The notes below the pieces were generated by a model. That model was not told where the DNA came from. It ran no database searches and worked only from the letters and a program-made list of their open reading frames with translations. Positions 18,705-28,567 of a stretch of 64,000 bases of DNA are shown here, piece after piece. This DNA comes from Marinobacter similis. Its GTDB lineage: Bacteria; Pseudomonadota; Gammaproteobacteria; Pseudomonadales; Oleiphilaceae. Position 1 is the first letter of the stretch. Every line of letters begins with the position of its first letter. The stretch is from assembly GCF_000830985.1 (NCBI RefSeq), contig NZ_CP007151.1:1798001-1862000 (forward strand), given 5' to 3'. A program made the position numbers and the translations under genes.

Positions 18705-19298
18705 ATGAGTAATGGCGACGTGAGCCAAGGCCGGCGCCGGTTTCTGATTGGCGCTACAGCAGCTGTCGGCGGGGTTGGCGTTGTTGGTGCGGCAGTTCCT
18801 TTCCTGGGGTCATGGAATCCCAGTGCAAAGGCTGAAGCTGCCGGCGCACCAGTAACTGTCAATGTCAGCAAGCTGGAACCGGGCCAACAGATTACCGTCG
18901 AGTGGCGCGGAAAGCCGGTATGGGTTATCCGCCGGGACAAGGCGATGCTAGAAAATATCGAGAAACTGAATGAGGCGGTGAAAGACCCTCAGTCAGAAAC
19001 GCCCCAGCAGCCGCCCTATATCGAGGGCATTTATCGCGCACTGAAGCCGGAAATCGCGGTCATTGTGGGCTTGTGTACCCATCTGGGGTGCGTGCCTTCC
19101 TATCGCCCGGAAGTGGCACCTGCGGATCTTGGCGAGAACTGGCTCGGCGGTTTGTTCTGCCCCTGCCACGGCTCCAAGTACGATCTTGCCGGCCGGGTAT
19201 ACGACGCACAGCCAGCGCCCTTGAACCTCGAGGTTCCGCCGTATCGCTACGACGATGATACGACCCTCACGATTGGACTTGATCCGGAGGCGGCGTAA
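18705..19298 (+). CDS. petA: Ubiquinol-cytochrome c reductase Rieske iron-sulfur subunit
   Basis: 197 residues. An N-terminal twin-arginine-type signal anchor (GRRRFLIGATAAVGG) is followed by a periplasmic domain carrying both cluster-binding boxes, CTHLGC near residue 125 and CPCHGS near residue 151. These supply two Cys and two His to the 2Fe-2S centre that takes an electron from quinol. The stop overlaps petB by one base (TAATG), so the three bc1 genes are coupled. Confidence 0.97.
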   Translation: MSNGDVSQGRRRFLIGATAAVGGVGVVGAAVPFLGSWNPSAKAEAAGAPVTVNVSKLEPGQQITVEWRGKPVWVIRRDKAMLENIEKLNEAVKDPQSETPQQPPYIEGIYRALKPEIAVIVGLCTHLGCVPSYRPEVAPADLGENWLGGLFCPCHGSKYDLAGRVYDAQPAPLNLEVPPYRYDDDTTLTIGLDPEAA

Positions 19299-20529
19299 TG
19301 AACAAGTTGTTGAACTGGGTAGACGAGCGTCTGCCTGTTGTTGATGCTTGGAACAAGCACGTAGCAAGTACTACGCGCCCAAAAACTTCAACATGTGGTA
19401 CTTCTTTGGCTCACTGGCCATGCTGGTGCTGGTTAACCAGCTGATCACCGGCATCTGGCTGACCATGAGCTACAACCCCTCCGCCGAGGGGGCGTTTGCG
19501 TCCGTTGAATACATCATGCGTGATGTCGAGTGGGGCTGGCTGCTGCGCTACCTGCACTCGACCGGCGCTTCTGCGTTCTTCATTGTCGTCTATCTGCACA
19601 TGTTCCGTGGCCTGATGTACGGCTCGTACCAGAAGCCCCGTGAACTGATCTGGATCTTCGGCATGCTGATCTACCTGATGCTGATGGCGGAAGCCTTCAT
19701 GGGCTATCTGCTGCCTTGGGGTCAGATGTCCTACTGGGGTGCCCAGGTAATCGTTAACCTGTTCGGTGCCATTCCGGTGATCGGTGAAGACCTGGCGCTG
19801 TGGATCCGTGGTGATTATCTGGTATCCGGTATCACCCTGAACCGGTTCTTCGCTCTACACGTGGTGGCGTTGCCGATCGTGCTGTTGGGCCTGGTTGTGC
19901 TGCACATTCTGGCGCTGCATGAAGTGGGTTCAAACAACCCTGACGGTATCGATATCAAGAAGAACAAGGATGAGAACGGCATTCCCAAAGACGGTATCCC
20001 GTTCCACCCCTACTACACCGTGCACGATCTGCTGGGTGTGGCGGTTTTCTTCTTCATCTTCTTTGCGGTGGTGTTTTTCTTCCCGGAGGCCGGTGGTCTG
20101 TTCATCGAGAAGCCGAACTTTGAGCCGGCGAACGCGCTGAAGACACCGGAGCATATTGCACCGGTCTGGTACTTCACTCCGTTCTACGCCATGTTGCGGG
20201 CGGTCACGGTCGACTTGTTTGGTCTGCCAGCGAAATTCTGGGGTGTCGTGGTCATGGGTGGCGCCATTGCTATCCTGTTCGTGCTGCCTTGGCTGGACCG
20301 TAGCCCGGTTCGCTCCATGCGCTACAAGGGCTGGATGAGCCGCGTCGCGCTTGCCATCCTGGTTGTCAGCTTTGTGGTGCTGGGCTACCTGGGGCTGGTG
20401 CCGGCCACCGAGGGTCGTACCACCGTCGCCCAGATCCTGACCGTGCTGTACTTCCTCTACTTCATTCTCATGCCGTTCTACACGCGTATGGAAACTACCA
20501 AGCCAGTGCCAGAGAGGGTGACAGGATAA
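19298..20529 (+). CDS. petB: Cytochrome b subunit of the bc1 complex (single-base break near start)
   Basis: The ATG at 19298 gives MNKLLNWVDERLPVVDAWNK, then shifts frame near 19362. Adding one A (CAC GTA AGC AAG TAC) continues into YYAPKNFNMWYFFGS and yields about 410 residues. Eight membrane helices and the haem b ligand pairs are visible (His in RYLHSTGASAFFIVVYLHM and in FFALHVVALPIVLLGLVVLH). The Qo-site PEWY motif appears as PVWY. Both junctions with petA and petC are one-base overlaps. Confidence 0.95.
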
Positions 20530-21283
20530 TGAGAAAGCTGATTTTTGGTCTTTTCATCGCAATCCTGCCAGCCTCGGGCTGGCTGCCGGCGGCGGTGTTC
20601 CGCTCGATAACATCGAGACGGACCACACCGACAAGGCGTCTTTGCAGCGTGGTGTGGCTCTGTTCACCAACTACTGCATGGGCTGTCACTCCATGGAGTA
20701 CGCCCGCTATAAGCGCGTGTCCGATGACCTGGAGATTCCTGTCGAGCTGTACGAGGAGAATCTGATTTTCACCGGTGCAAAAATCGGTGAGCTGATGAAG
20801 AACTCCATGAACAAGGATATGGCAGCGGACTGGTTTGGCGCACCGCCACCGGATCTGACCCTGGAAACCCGTCTGCGCGGCGAGCCCTGGGTATATTCCT
20901 ATCTGCGTGGCTTCTACAAGGACGACAGTCGTCCACTGGGCGTGAACAACGTGGTCTATGCGAATGTTGGTATGCCTCACGTCATGGTAGGTCTGCAGGG
21001 CCTGTGTGCGGTTGAGCCGAAGATCGGCGTCGATGCCAGTGTCGAGCCGTTGAGCGGTAACATCAACAACGCTGACGTCTGCCCGGAATATGCGATTGAA
21101 GGCAGCATGTCTGCTGCGGAGTTCGATCAGGCCATGTACGACCTGACCAACTTCATGTCTTACATGGCCGACCCGATTCGGGTGGAGCGCGAGCGTTTGG
21201 GCGTGTTCGTTCTGATCTTCGTCGCGATCTTCTTCGTCTTTGCCTATCTGCTCAATCGTGAGTACTGGAAGGACGTGCACTAA
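20529..21283 (+). CDS. petC: Cytochrome c1 (single-base break in signal peptide region)
   Basis: One G restored in the GGG run near 20577 joins MRKLIFGLFIAILPAS to LAAGGGVPLDNIETDHTDK and gives about 251 residues. The haem c site CMGCH lies near residue 55, with a methionine ligand region around MPHVMVGLQG and a C-terminal membrane anchor LGVFVLIFVAIFFVFAYLL. It accepts electrons from the Rieske protein and passes them to soluble cytochrome c. It is the last gene of petABC. Confidence 0.95.
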
Positions 21284-21292
21284 GAAATAGGG

Positions 21293-21298
21293 TATAAT
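21293..21298 (+). promoter_or_regulatory. TATAAT element between petC and sspA
   Basis: A perfect -10 hexamer 10 bases after the petC stop, without a good -35. If used, the transcript to sspA would start upstream of the hairpin at 21312-21341, making that hairpin part of the leader. Confidence 0.35.
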
Positions 21299-21311
21299 CC
21301 CGTTTCCCGAT

Positions 21312-21354
21312 TTCCAGTGGGCAATAACCGGCCCACTGGAATTTTGCGTTTTTT
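21312..21354 (+). terminator. Terminator/attenuator-like hairpin after petC
   Basis: TTCCAGTGGGC pairs perfectly with GCCCACTGGAA over an 8-base loop (21312-21341) and is followed by TTTTGCGTTTTTT. It probably ends petABC transcription. Confidence 0.75.
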
Positions 21355-21392
21355 CGGAATCATTTCGGTTTGTTTACTCGTGAGGTAGTTTT

Positions 21393-22022
21393 ATGGGCGT
21401 TGTGACCAAGCGGTCATCAATGACGTTTTTCTCGGATCCGGTCAGCCATTACAGCCACCGAGTGCGTATTGTTCTGGCAGAGAAGGGTGTTACCGTCGAC
21501 ATTGTGGACGTGGATCCTGATAACCCGCCGGCTGAGTTGGCTGACACGAATCCATACAACGCCTTGCCGACGCTGGTTGATCGTGATCTGGTGCTATACG
21601 AGCCCAACATCATGATGGAGTATCTGGACGAACGCTTCCCGCACCCGCCGTTGTTGCCGGTCTACCCGGTGGCTCGCGCCAACAGCCGTCTGATGATTCA
21701 CCGTATCCAGCGCGACTGGTGTGGTCTGGTTGATCAGATTGTGGCCCAGCCGAATGCCAAGGCCTCTGATGCCGCTCGTAAAGAGCTGCGCGAGAGTTTG
21801 TTGGCGACTGCGCCGCTGTTTGGTGAGATGCCGTTCTTCCTGTCTGAAGAATTTACCATCGTCGATTGCTGCATCGCCCCGATCTTGTGGCGTCTTCCGG
21901 CGCTCGGTGTGGATCTGGACGACAAGCAGGCGCGTCCGCTGCATAAGTACATGGAAAGCATCTTCAGTCGTGAGGGCTTCAAAGCCAGCCTTTCTGACCT
22001 CGAAGAAGACATGCGCAGCTAA
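21393..22022 (+). CDS. sspA: Stringent starvation protein A
   Basis: 209 residues with a glutathione-S-transferase fold (thioredoxin-like N-terminus with [15 protein letters not shown], helical C-terminus). The active-site residues of true GSTs are absent, as in SspA. It binds RNA polymerase with sigma70 and modulates transcription in starvation and acid stress. It is directly followed by sspB, the conserved pair. Start ATG with GAGGT upstream. Confidence 0.94.
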   Translation: MGVVTKRSSMTFFSDPVSHYSHRVRIVLAEKGVTVDIVDVDPDNPPAELADTNPYNALPTLVDRDLVLYEPNIMMEYLDERFPHPPLLPVYPVARANSRLMIHRIQRDWCGLVDQIVAQPNAKASDAARKELRESLLATAPLFGEMPFFLSEEFTIVDCCIAPILWRLPALGVDLDDKQARPLHKYMESIFSREGFKASLSDLEEDMRS

Positions 22023-22060
22023 ACGGTCGACACCCGCTATACCGGTCCAGGAGATTGGCA

Positions 22061-22489
22061 GTGCCTGATAACAGTATCACCATGACATCGAGCCGTCCGT
22101 ACCTTGTCCGGGCTTTCAACGAGTGGATTCTGGATAACGACTGTACCCCGTACATCGTAGTGGATGCCGGAGTTCAGGGCGTTCAGGTTCCCACTGAGCA
22201 CGTTGCGAACGGTCAGATCGTGTTGAATATCAGCCCGGGCGCAGTGCGAGGTCTGGTAGTCGGTAACGGTGCCCTGGAGTTCAGTGCGCGCTTTGGTGGT
22301 GTGCCGATGCAGGTGTTCATTCCCTTGCAGGCGGTCATGGCCATTTACGCCAAGGAGAACGGTGAGGGCATGGTGTTTGGCAGTGAGCCGGGTTCACCGG
22401 ATCCGGACGGCACCACGGACAAGGGCGATTCCGGCCCGGGTGGAGAGGATCGGCCATCGGGCCGGCCAACGCTAAAGGTCGTGAAATAG
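22061..22489 (+). CDS. sspB: ClpXP protease specificity-enhancing factor SspB
   Basis: 142 residues from the GTG at 22061, eight bases after CAGGAG. SspB tethers ssrA-tagged proteins to ClpX. The folded N-terminal domain (SRPYLVRAFNEWILDN, GQIVLNISPGAV) is followed by a flexible acidic/Gly linker and the ClpX-docking tail RPTLKVVK, all as in characterised SspB. It forms an operon with sspA and ends at a strong terminator that also serves the convergent diaA. Confidence 0.95.
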   Translation: MPDNSITMTSSRPYLVRAFNEWILDNDCTPYIVVDAGVQGVQVPTEHVANGQIVLNISPGAVRGLVVGNGALEFSARFGGVPMQVFIPLQAVMAIYAKENGEGMVFGSEPGSPDPDGTTDKGDSGPGGEDRPSGRPTLKVVK

Positions 22490-22502
22490 CGAGTCGATCG
22501 TC

Positions 22503-22532
22503 AAAAAAGCCAGCATCAGCTGGCTTTTTTTT
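22503..22532. terminator. Terminator between convergent sspB and diaA
   Basis: AAAAAAGCCAGC-ATCA-GCTGGCTTTTTTTT, symmetrical with A- and T-runs on both sides. It overlaps the last bases of the diaA stop codon. Confidence 0.85.
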
Positions 22533-23120
22533 ATCCCCCAAATAGTTTGCTGTCAATCAGTCCGCAAAGGGCGTTGATGATGACCATCAGCAGTGGTGTT
22601 GCCTCGGTGGGCGAGAGGTTGTTGAGGGCGATTTCATGGTCTTCCGGATGCATCAGGGAGGTGATGTCGGACTTCTCCCGCGCGCTCAGCACGACTACAT
22701 TCATTTCCCGGTCGTGGGCGCCTGAATGGCCTGGATAAGGTTGGCCTTGTGTCCGTCGTCAACAATGACAAACAGCAGGTCGCCTGGTTTGCCGATGGCG
22801 CGCACCTGGCGCGAAAAGGTGTCGTTGAATCGATTATCCCGGCAGATCGCCGAGTAGGTTGTCGCGTCCGCGCCCAGATTGATGGCGGGCAGGGCGGGTC
22901 TATCCTGATCGAAACGGTTCAGTAGCGCGGTGCAGAAATACTGGGCCAGGACGTTGGCATTGCCATTTGCGCAGGTGATGATCTTGCCATCCTGAAGCAG
23001 TGCGTTGACGAAGGCATCGGCGACTTCCTCGATGGCTGGTCCAGCTGTACTTGCCGCCTGTGCGGTCTGCTCCATGTGGCTGGCGAACCATTGGTTGATC
23101 TGGTGTTCGGTGTCCGTCAT
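22531..23120 (-). CDS. diaA: Phosphoheptose-isomerase-like DnaA initiator-associating protein DiaA (single-base break)
   Basis: The uncorrected frame stops after 139 residues. One base added in the GGC/GCC stretch near 22720 continues as QAAHDREMNVVVLSAREKSD through LSPTEATPLLMVIINALCGLID to a TAA at 22531, giving about 196 residues, the usual SIS-domain length. The early block ITCANGNANVLAQ replaces the GNGGS of true sugar isomerases, which fits DiaA. DiaA promotes DnaA assembly at the origin. It is followed upstream by yraN and lpoA in the classic order. Confidence 0.88.
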
Positions 23121-23129
23121 TACGTCTGT

Positions 23130-23495
23130 TTACCCTGCGTCAATTGCGTTCTTGATCCATTCTACCCGGTATCTTTTTACGGTTCCCGGGCTGATGGCGA
23201 TAACATCAATGCGGCTCAGGCAGTCCCATCGGCCATGGCGATGGAGGTAAAAAGCCGCCGCCTGCCGGACTCTGCGCTGTTTTTGAGGGGTGATGGAGCT
23301 GGCCGGGTCCGCGAGGCTGCCGGGTCCGCGATAGCGCACCTCGAAAAACACCAGTGTTTCCCCGTCCTGCCCGATCAGGTCGATCTCACCACCACGGCTG
23401 TGGACATTGCGGGCTATAATTCGCACGCCGCGACCAGTCAGGTATCGTGCGGCAACGCCCTCGTAATGGTTGCCTACTGCTTTGTTGCCGTCCAT
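23130..23495 (-). CDS. YraN (UPF0102) family endonuclease-like protein
   Basis: 121 residues with the restriction-endonuclease-like core of the family: GGEIDLIGQDGETLVFFEVRYR near residue 35 holds the E/D...ExR metal-binding residues, and an early G..YEGVAARYLTGRG helix precedes it. Its physiological role is uncertain. It sits between lpoA and diaA, nine bases from diaA, as in most gammaproteobacteria. Confidence 0.92.
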   Translation of the reverse strand: MDGNKAVGNHYEGVAARYLTGRGVRIIARNVHSRGGEIDLIGQDGETLVFFEVRYRGPGSLADPASSITPQKQRRVRQAAAFYLHRHGRWDCLSRIDVIAISPGTVKRYRVEWIKNAIDAG

Positions 23496-23522
23496 GGCAA
23501 AAACAATCCGTTGTCTGGTGTT

Positions 23523-25397
23523 TTATTCGCCCTGAACCGGTGAGCCGAAGGTTTCTTCTCCGGCCGTTTCCGGCTCGGCAGCCTCGAGCTCTGGTAACAG
23601 TTCCGGACGACCATTGCGGAATTGCGCCCAGAGTTGCTTCCGATGGATGCTGCCGTCGTCGGTCATGCTCAGTTCGCCGGTCTGGCCGTCGATGGTGGCC
23701 GACTTCACCTGGCGTAAAAGGGGTAGGCGTTTGCTCAACTGCCAGGCGTCGGCCCCCATGGCAAACAGGCGGCCAAGCTGGCCATGGGTGCCAGACAGGT
23801 GCTTGTTGGCTTCGGCTTTTAGCTTGTTGTCCTCGCTCAAGGTCCAGGGGGTATCGGTGAAGATTACCTGATCCAGGTCACGATCCCGAGCCGGGTCGGG
23901 ATCGCCCTCGTAAACGATTGACGGTGAATACACCGGAAGATCGCCGCCAAAGTAGTAGGCGAACAGAGGCTTGAACTGGCGGGCAATGGTCGGCTCGGCG
24001 ACCATGATGATGGCTTCGGCATCTTGCCGCCGGCGGGGCTCGAATTCCACGTCCAGGCCGATGGTGCGCTCCACCTGGATTGCCCGGTCCCGGGACACGC
24101 TGATACCCAGCAAGTCGGCGGTGACCGCGCGCAGGTTGTCCTCCCGGAAGAAGCGTTCGATGTCCAGGGCCTGGCTGCCGTTTTCGGCCATCCGCTGGTT
24201 CAGGGCCGCTTCAACACGGTCGCCCCATTCGCCTTGGGGGATCAGGACCAGGGCATGCTGAATGTCCTTGGCCTTGAGTCGGTCCGCAATTTGGCGGGCC
24301 TCATCTTCTGCCGACAGGCCAAACTGGTACAGGCCCTCAGGAGCTTTTTTGCCTGCGGGCAGGTAGTTAAGCCCCAGTGCCGGAACCGGAAGGGTGTTCA
24401 TTGCGCTGAGGGTGTTCAGTGCTTCTTTATCGAGCGGTCCGACAATCAGGTCGACGTTTTCCCCGGACAACTTGCCGTACAGTTCCTTAAACGGAGTGCT
24501 CGAGGTATCAACCACCCGGATCTCGGTGGCGTCACGGTCTACGGACGGATCTTGGTAGTAGGCGGCGATAAAACCATCGCGGATCGCCTTGCCTGCGGCG
24601 CCCAATGGGCCGGTCAGCGGCACCGCGAGTGCAATCTTTTCAGGGCGGCTTTCCGCCAGGCTCGCAATCAGCTGCAACTCTGATGGTAAGACCTGGGCGG
24701 CCGGGTGTCCGGGCCAGTTGTTTTGCCAGTTCCGAATGGTCCGGCCCTGCTGGTCGAGCTCGATGCCGGGCGCACGCACGGTCACGGCCAGTTCCAGCCA
24801 GCCTTGTACTTCGTAGCCGATAGCTTCGCTGTTTGCGCTTTCCAATGCCCGATCTGGCACGGTCTTCAGTTGCTGCCAGATCTGATCGTGCAGCTGCTGC
24901 GGATTCGCCTGACTGTCGGTCTGGGTTAGCAGGATCAGGGTCATGGCTGCGGGCAGTGGCTCGCCGGCCAGGGTGTAGGTCTCGGCCTGCAATCGGGCCG
25001 CCCGGTTCATCAAGTCCGGGCTGTACTCGGTGATGCTGTCCGGAGACAAGCTGGCAGCCAGGTTGCGCGCCCAGTCGCTGTCATCCAAGGCGGTGGCGCT
25101 TGCCATAGCCAGCAGTTGTTTCTGGCTTTTCAGTCCCGGTGCCGGTTGCGTTAGCTGTTGGCTTTGCAGTAGCGTTCGCGCGGCCTCATGGTTGCCTTGA
25201 TCCTGAAATCGGCTGGCAATACGCAGCAGATAGCGTTGCGCGGTTTCGCGATTGTCTTCCTGGCCGGCAAGCTCCAGCGCCTGTTGCGGGCTCTGGGCAA
25301 CGTGGGACTGAAGGTTTACGCTGGCACAACCGGCGGACAACAGGGCCACGGCAAAGACGGTGGCGAGGGCTCGGTGGTTGACGGGGTTTTTGATCAT
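23523..25397 (-). CDS. lpoA: Penicillin-binding protein activator LpoA
   Basis: 624 residues. The lipoprotein signal ends in LSAGC (Cys near residue 23), so it is an outer-membrane lipoprotein reaching through the periplasm to activate PBP1A. The N-terminal half is TPR-like helical. The C-terminal half (from IALAVPLTGPLGAAGKAIRDG near residue 255) is a periplasmic-binding-protein fold. It is divergent from rsmI, 156 bases apart, the conserved arrangement. Confidence 0.93.
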   Translation of the reverse strand: MIKNPVNHRALATVFAVALLSAGCASVNLQSHVAQSPQQALELAGQEDNRETAQRYLLRIASRFQDQGNHEAARTLLQSQQLTQPAPGLKSQKQLLAMASATALDDSDWARNLAASLSPDSITEYSPDLMNRAARLQAETYTLAGEPLPAAMTLILLTQTDSQANPQQLHDQIWQQLKTVPDRALESANSEAIGYEVQGWLELAVTVRAPGIELDQQGRTIRNWQNNWPGHPAAQVLPSELQLIASLAESRPEKIALAVPLTGPLGAAGKAIRDGFIAAYYQDPSVDRDATEIRVVDTSSTPFKELYGKLSGENVDLIVGPLDKEALNTLSAMNTLPVPALGLNYLPAGKKAPEGLYQFGLSAEDEARQIADRLKAKDIQHALVLIPQGEWGDRVEAALNQRMAENGSQALDIERFFREDNLRAVTADLLGISVSRDRAIQVERTIGLDVEFEPRRRQDAEAIIMVAEPTIARQFKPLFAYYFGGDLPVYSPSIVYEGDPDPARDRDLDQVIFTDTPWTLSEDNKLKAEANKHLSGTHGQLGRLFAMGADAWQLSKRLPLLRQVKSATIDGQTGELSMTDDGSIHRKQLWAQFRNGRPELLPELEAAEPETAGEETFGSPVQGE

Positions 25398-25553
25398 GGC
25401 AAGCTCGAACTACTCCGGATAAATGGGCTTGTGGCGCCAATCTGACGGTGGCAAGTTTAACAGCTCCGGGGTTAATTCACATGACGTAAGTGTCATCGTG
25501 CAGGCATCAGCGACAATGAGGCATAGAATTTGAAATCTGAGGGTAGGGAGTCG

Positions 25554-26420
25554 GTGTCCGAGGCCGGCAAAAAAGAGCAGGCTCAAGGCGTTCTCTATAT
25601 TGTGGCGACACCCATTGGCAACCTGGACGACTTGTCTTCTCGTGCCGTGTCCGTGCTGAACGGGGTCGATGTGGTGGCCGCAGAGGACACTCGTCACAGT
25701 GGTCGGTTGCTGCAGCACCTGGGGTTGCACAAGCGCCTGATTGCGCTGCACGACCACAACGAGCGCGACCGGGCCGGCAGTTTGCTGCAGGAACTGGAAG
25801 CGGGCCGCAGTGTTGCGCTGATTTCCGATGCCGGTACACCGCTCATTTCGGATCCGGGCTATGTCCTAGTCCGTGAAGCCCGCAGTCGCGGTCTCAAGGT
25901 TTCTCCTATTCCCGGAGCCTGTGCCCTGGTGGCGGCACTCAGTGCGGCCGGCCTGCCCACCGATCGGTTCCTCTTTGTCGGGTTCTTGCCGGCCAAGCGT
26001 TCCGGTCGACGCGCCGCCCTGGAGCAGCAGGTTCGGGAGACAGCGACTCTGGTGTTCTACGAATCGCCCCACCGAATTCTGGATGCCGTGAGCGATATTG
26101 CGGCGGTGTTTGGCGAGGAGCGGGAAATTGTCCTGGGCCGTGAGCTGACCAAAACCTTCGAGACCTTTTATTCGGGCAGTGTCGCTGAGGTGCTGGCAAC
26201 CCTCGAGGCCGATCCACACGGCACCAAGGGGGAGTTCGTGGTGATGATTCATGGTGCCGAGCCGGTGACCAGTGACGATGACGCCGGGGCGTTGGATGTT
26301 GATCGCCTGCTTAAGCTGCTATTGCCCGAATTGCCGGTTAAAAAGGTGGCCAAGCTGGTGGCCGAACTGAGTGGGCGGCCAAAGAACGAGCTGTATCAGC
26401 GGGCGCTGGAGCTGAAATAG
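25554..26420 (+). CDS. rsmI: 16S rRNA (cytidine1402-2'-O)-methyltransferase
   Basis: 288 residues from the GTG at 25554, which follows AGGGAG; a TTG at 25530 is an alternative giving 296. RsmI motifs are clear: LYIVATPIGNLDDL, AAEDTRHSGRLL, ALISDAGTPLISDPG and TLVFYESPHRI. RsmI 2'-O-methylates C1402 in the ribosomal P site, partnering RsmH, which is encoded about 1 kb downstream here. Divergent from lpoA and directly upstream of rnpB. Confidence 0.94.
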   Translation: MSEAGKKEQAQGVLYIVATPIGNLDDLSSRAVSVLNGVDVVAAEDTRHSGRLLQHLGLHKRLIALHDHNERDRAGSLLQELEAGRSVALISDAGTPLISDPGYVLVREARSRGLKVSPIPGACALVAALSAAGLPTDRFLFVGFLPAKRSGRRAALEQQVRETATLVFYESPHRILDAVSDIAAVFGEEREIVLGRELTKTFETFYSGSVAEVLATLEADPHGTKGEFVVMIHGAEPVTSDDDAGALDVDRLLKLLLPELPVKKVAKLVAELSGRPKNELYQRALELK

Positions 26421-26444
26421 GCATTTCTACGCCGGCACTTTTCC

Positions 26445-26473
26445 TTGCATGGCCTGTGGTGCAGGAGTATGGT
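26445..26473 (+). promoter_or_regulatory. Promoter for rnpB
   Basis: TTGCAT (26445-26450), 17-base spacer, TATGGT (26468-26473). It places the start about 7 bases downstream, where the RNase P RNA begins. Confidence 0.65.
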
Positions 26474-26478
26474 CTCGA

Positions 26479-26830
<352 letters not shown>

Positions 26831-26842
26831 TCTCTTCTCCTT

Positions 26843-26875
26843 ATAACAGGCGCCGCCAAAGGTGGCGCCTGTTAT
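26843..26875. terminator. Very stable 15-bp hairpin after rnpB
   Basis: ATAACAGGCGCCGCC pairs over an AAA loop with GGTGGCGCCTGTTAT (one G-T pair). There is no U-run, so it may be an atypical terminator or a processing/stability element for rnpB. Confidence 0.5.
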
Positions 26876-27035
26876 GTCCAAAGATTCTCAAACCTAACTT
26901 GCCTTCTTCAGACTTTTTTGCAGGTACTTGATTTTCCTTCTTTTCTTATTCGTAATCTCGGCGCCGCCTCAAATCACTCGCTGTAACCTCTTGTCATAAA
27001 AGGAACTTTTACCAGTACGACGCTGTTCGCGGCGC

Positions 27036-27064
27036 TTGCATTGTGTATTGCGTGTTTCTATAGT
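27036..27064 (+). promoter_or_regulatory. Pmra promoter of the division and cell wall cluster
   Basis: TTGCAT (27036-27041), 17-base spacer, TATAGT (27059-27064). It lies just upstream of the MraZ repeats, as in E. coli, and is the only obvious promoter for the downstream overlapping genes. Confidence 0.75.
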
Positions 27065-27072
27065 GTGCATAA

Positions 27073-27107
27073 GTGGGAAAAAGTGGTTAGTAGTGGTTTT
27101 TTGTGGT
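27073..27107 (+). promoter_or_regulatory. MraZ operator: four GTGG repeats at 10-bp spacing
   Basis: GTGG occurs at 27073, 27083, 27093 and 27103, one helical turn apart, each preceded by AA, TA or TT. The array starts about nine bases after the -10 and ends 26 bases before mraZ. E. coli MraZ binds TGGG-type direct repeats separated by 5 bases in the same position and represses its own operon. Confidence 0.8.
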
Positions 27108-27132
27108 TTTCAGGCCCCCAGAGACGGCGTAA

Positions 27133-27585
27133 ATGAGCAATTTCCTTGGCAGTCATGCCATCAATATGGATGCGAAGGGTCGCTTGGCGATCCCCGCCAA
27201 GCTGCGCGAAGAGCTCGCGCAGCTCTGTGGTGGGCGCATTGTATTGACGGCCAATGCCGATGAAGAGAGGTGTTTGCTGGTTTACCCCGAGCCCGAATGG
27301 GAGGCGCTGCGCCCCAAGATTGAAGCGCTGCCCAACATGAACAAGGCAGCGCGCCGGTTGCAGCGATTGCTGCTTGGTAATGCTGCGCCCATGGAGCTGG
27401 ACTCCGCAGGGCGTATCCTGATTCCACCGACACTGAGAAGTTACGCCCATCTAGAGAAGAAACTGATGTTGATTGGTCAGGGTAAGAAGCTGGAACTGTG
27501 GAGTGAGGAGCGCTGGCTCGCTTGGCTCGACGAATCCTCCGATGACGATGATATGCCCCCTGAGATGGAGGCGCTTTCCCTATGA
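27133..27585 (+). CDS. mraZ: Transcriptional regulator MraZ
   Basis: 150 residues with two AbrB-like SpoVT/MraZ halves: [18 protein letters not shown] near residue 15 and [17 protein letters not shown] near residue 92. It is a DNA-binding autorepressor of the dcw cluster that recognises the repeat array directly upstream. It is the first gene of the cluster and overlaps rsmH by four bases (ATGA). Confidence 0.97.
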   Translation: MSNFLGSHAINMDAKGRLAIPAKLREELAQLCGGRIVLTANADEERCLLVYPEPEWEALRPKIEALPNMNKAARRLQRLLLGNAAPMELDSAGRILIPPTLRSYAHLEKKLMLIGQGKKLELWSEERWLAWLDESSDDDDMPPEMEALSL

Positions 27586-28565
27586 CCTCCGGACGTAAGC
27601 AGAAGTCAGGAGCCGCGTATTCGCACCGCTCGGTACTTCTGGATTCGGCGGTCGACTACTTGGTCAATGATCCCGAAGGCGCCTATGTTGATGCCACCTT
27701 TGGTCGTGGTGGTCACAGTCGGCTGGTTTTAGGGCGCTTGGGCGAGCAGGCGCACCTGCTGGGCATTGATAAAGACCCGGAGGCCATTCGGGTAGCCGAG
27801 GAGCTGGCCGCTGAAGATGCGCGGTTTTCCTGGTTTCACGGCTCGTTCGCAGATTTGGACGTGGCGCTCGAGCGGCAGCAGTGGCCGACCGTAAATGGAA
27901 TTCTGATGGATCTCGGTGTGTCGTCGCCGCAGCTGGATGACGCCTCGCGGGGCTTCAGCTTCATGCGTGATGGTCCACTGGATATGCGGATGAATCCGCA
28001 GCAGTCCCCGAGCGCAGCGGAATGGCTGGCCGAGGCGGACGAAAAGGACATTGCCGATGTCATCTATCGATACGGCGAGGAGCGTTTCTCCCGCCGTATC
28101 GCCCGTTTGGTGGTAGCGCGTCGTCAGGAAGAGGCGATTGAAACCACCCGTCAACTTGCCGAATTGGTGAGCGAGGCGGTACCCAAGAAAGAAAAGCATA
28201 AGCACCCGGCGACCCGGACCTTTCAGGCTATCCGGATTTTCATCAATCGGGAGCTCGAGGACCTGGAAGTAGGTTTGAAGGTCGCCGTTGATCGGCTCGC
28301 GCCCGGTGGTCGACTGGTGGTGATCAGTTTTCATTCCCTGGAAGACCGGGTGGTGAAGCGTTTCATGCGTGATCTGGCGCGCGGCCCGCAACTGCCGAAA
28401 GGCATCCCGGTCACTGCCGATCAGGAAGCTTCGGCATTCCGCCTGATTGGCAAGGCGGCGAAAGCCGGTGCAGACGAAGTTGGAGACAATGTCAGGGCCC
28501 GGAGCGCCGTCATGCGCGTTCTGGAGCGAATTGATTCAGATAATAAGCCGAAAGGGAGCGCCTAA
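27582..28565 (+). CDS. rsmH: 16S rRNA (cytosine1402-N4)-methyltransferase
   Basis: 327 residues. The SAM-binding [14 protein letters not shown] lies near residue 37, with [15 protein letters not shown] near 107 and [14 protein letters not shown] near 210, all RsmH hallmarks. It N4-methylates C1402, the base whose ribose is methylated by RsmI encoded just upstream. Formerly mraW. Second gene of the cluster. Confidence 0.97.
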   Translation: MTSGRKQKSGAAYSHRSVLLDSAVDYLVNDPEGAYVDATFGRGGHSRLVLGRLGEQAHLLGIDKDPEAIRVAEELAAEDARFSWFHGSFADLDVALERQQWPTVNGILMDLGVSSPQLDDASRGFSFMRDGPLDMRMNPQQSPSAAEWLAEADEKDIADVIYRYGEERFSRRIARLVVARRQEEAIETTRQLAELVSEAVPKKEKHKHPATRTFQAIRIFINRELEDLEVGLKVAVDRLAPGGRLVVISFHSLEDRVVKRFMRDLARGPQLPKGIPVTADQEASAFRLIGKAAKAGADEVGDNVRARSAVMRVLERIDSDNKPKGSA

Positions 28566-28567
28566 TC

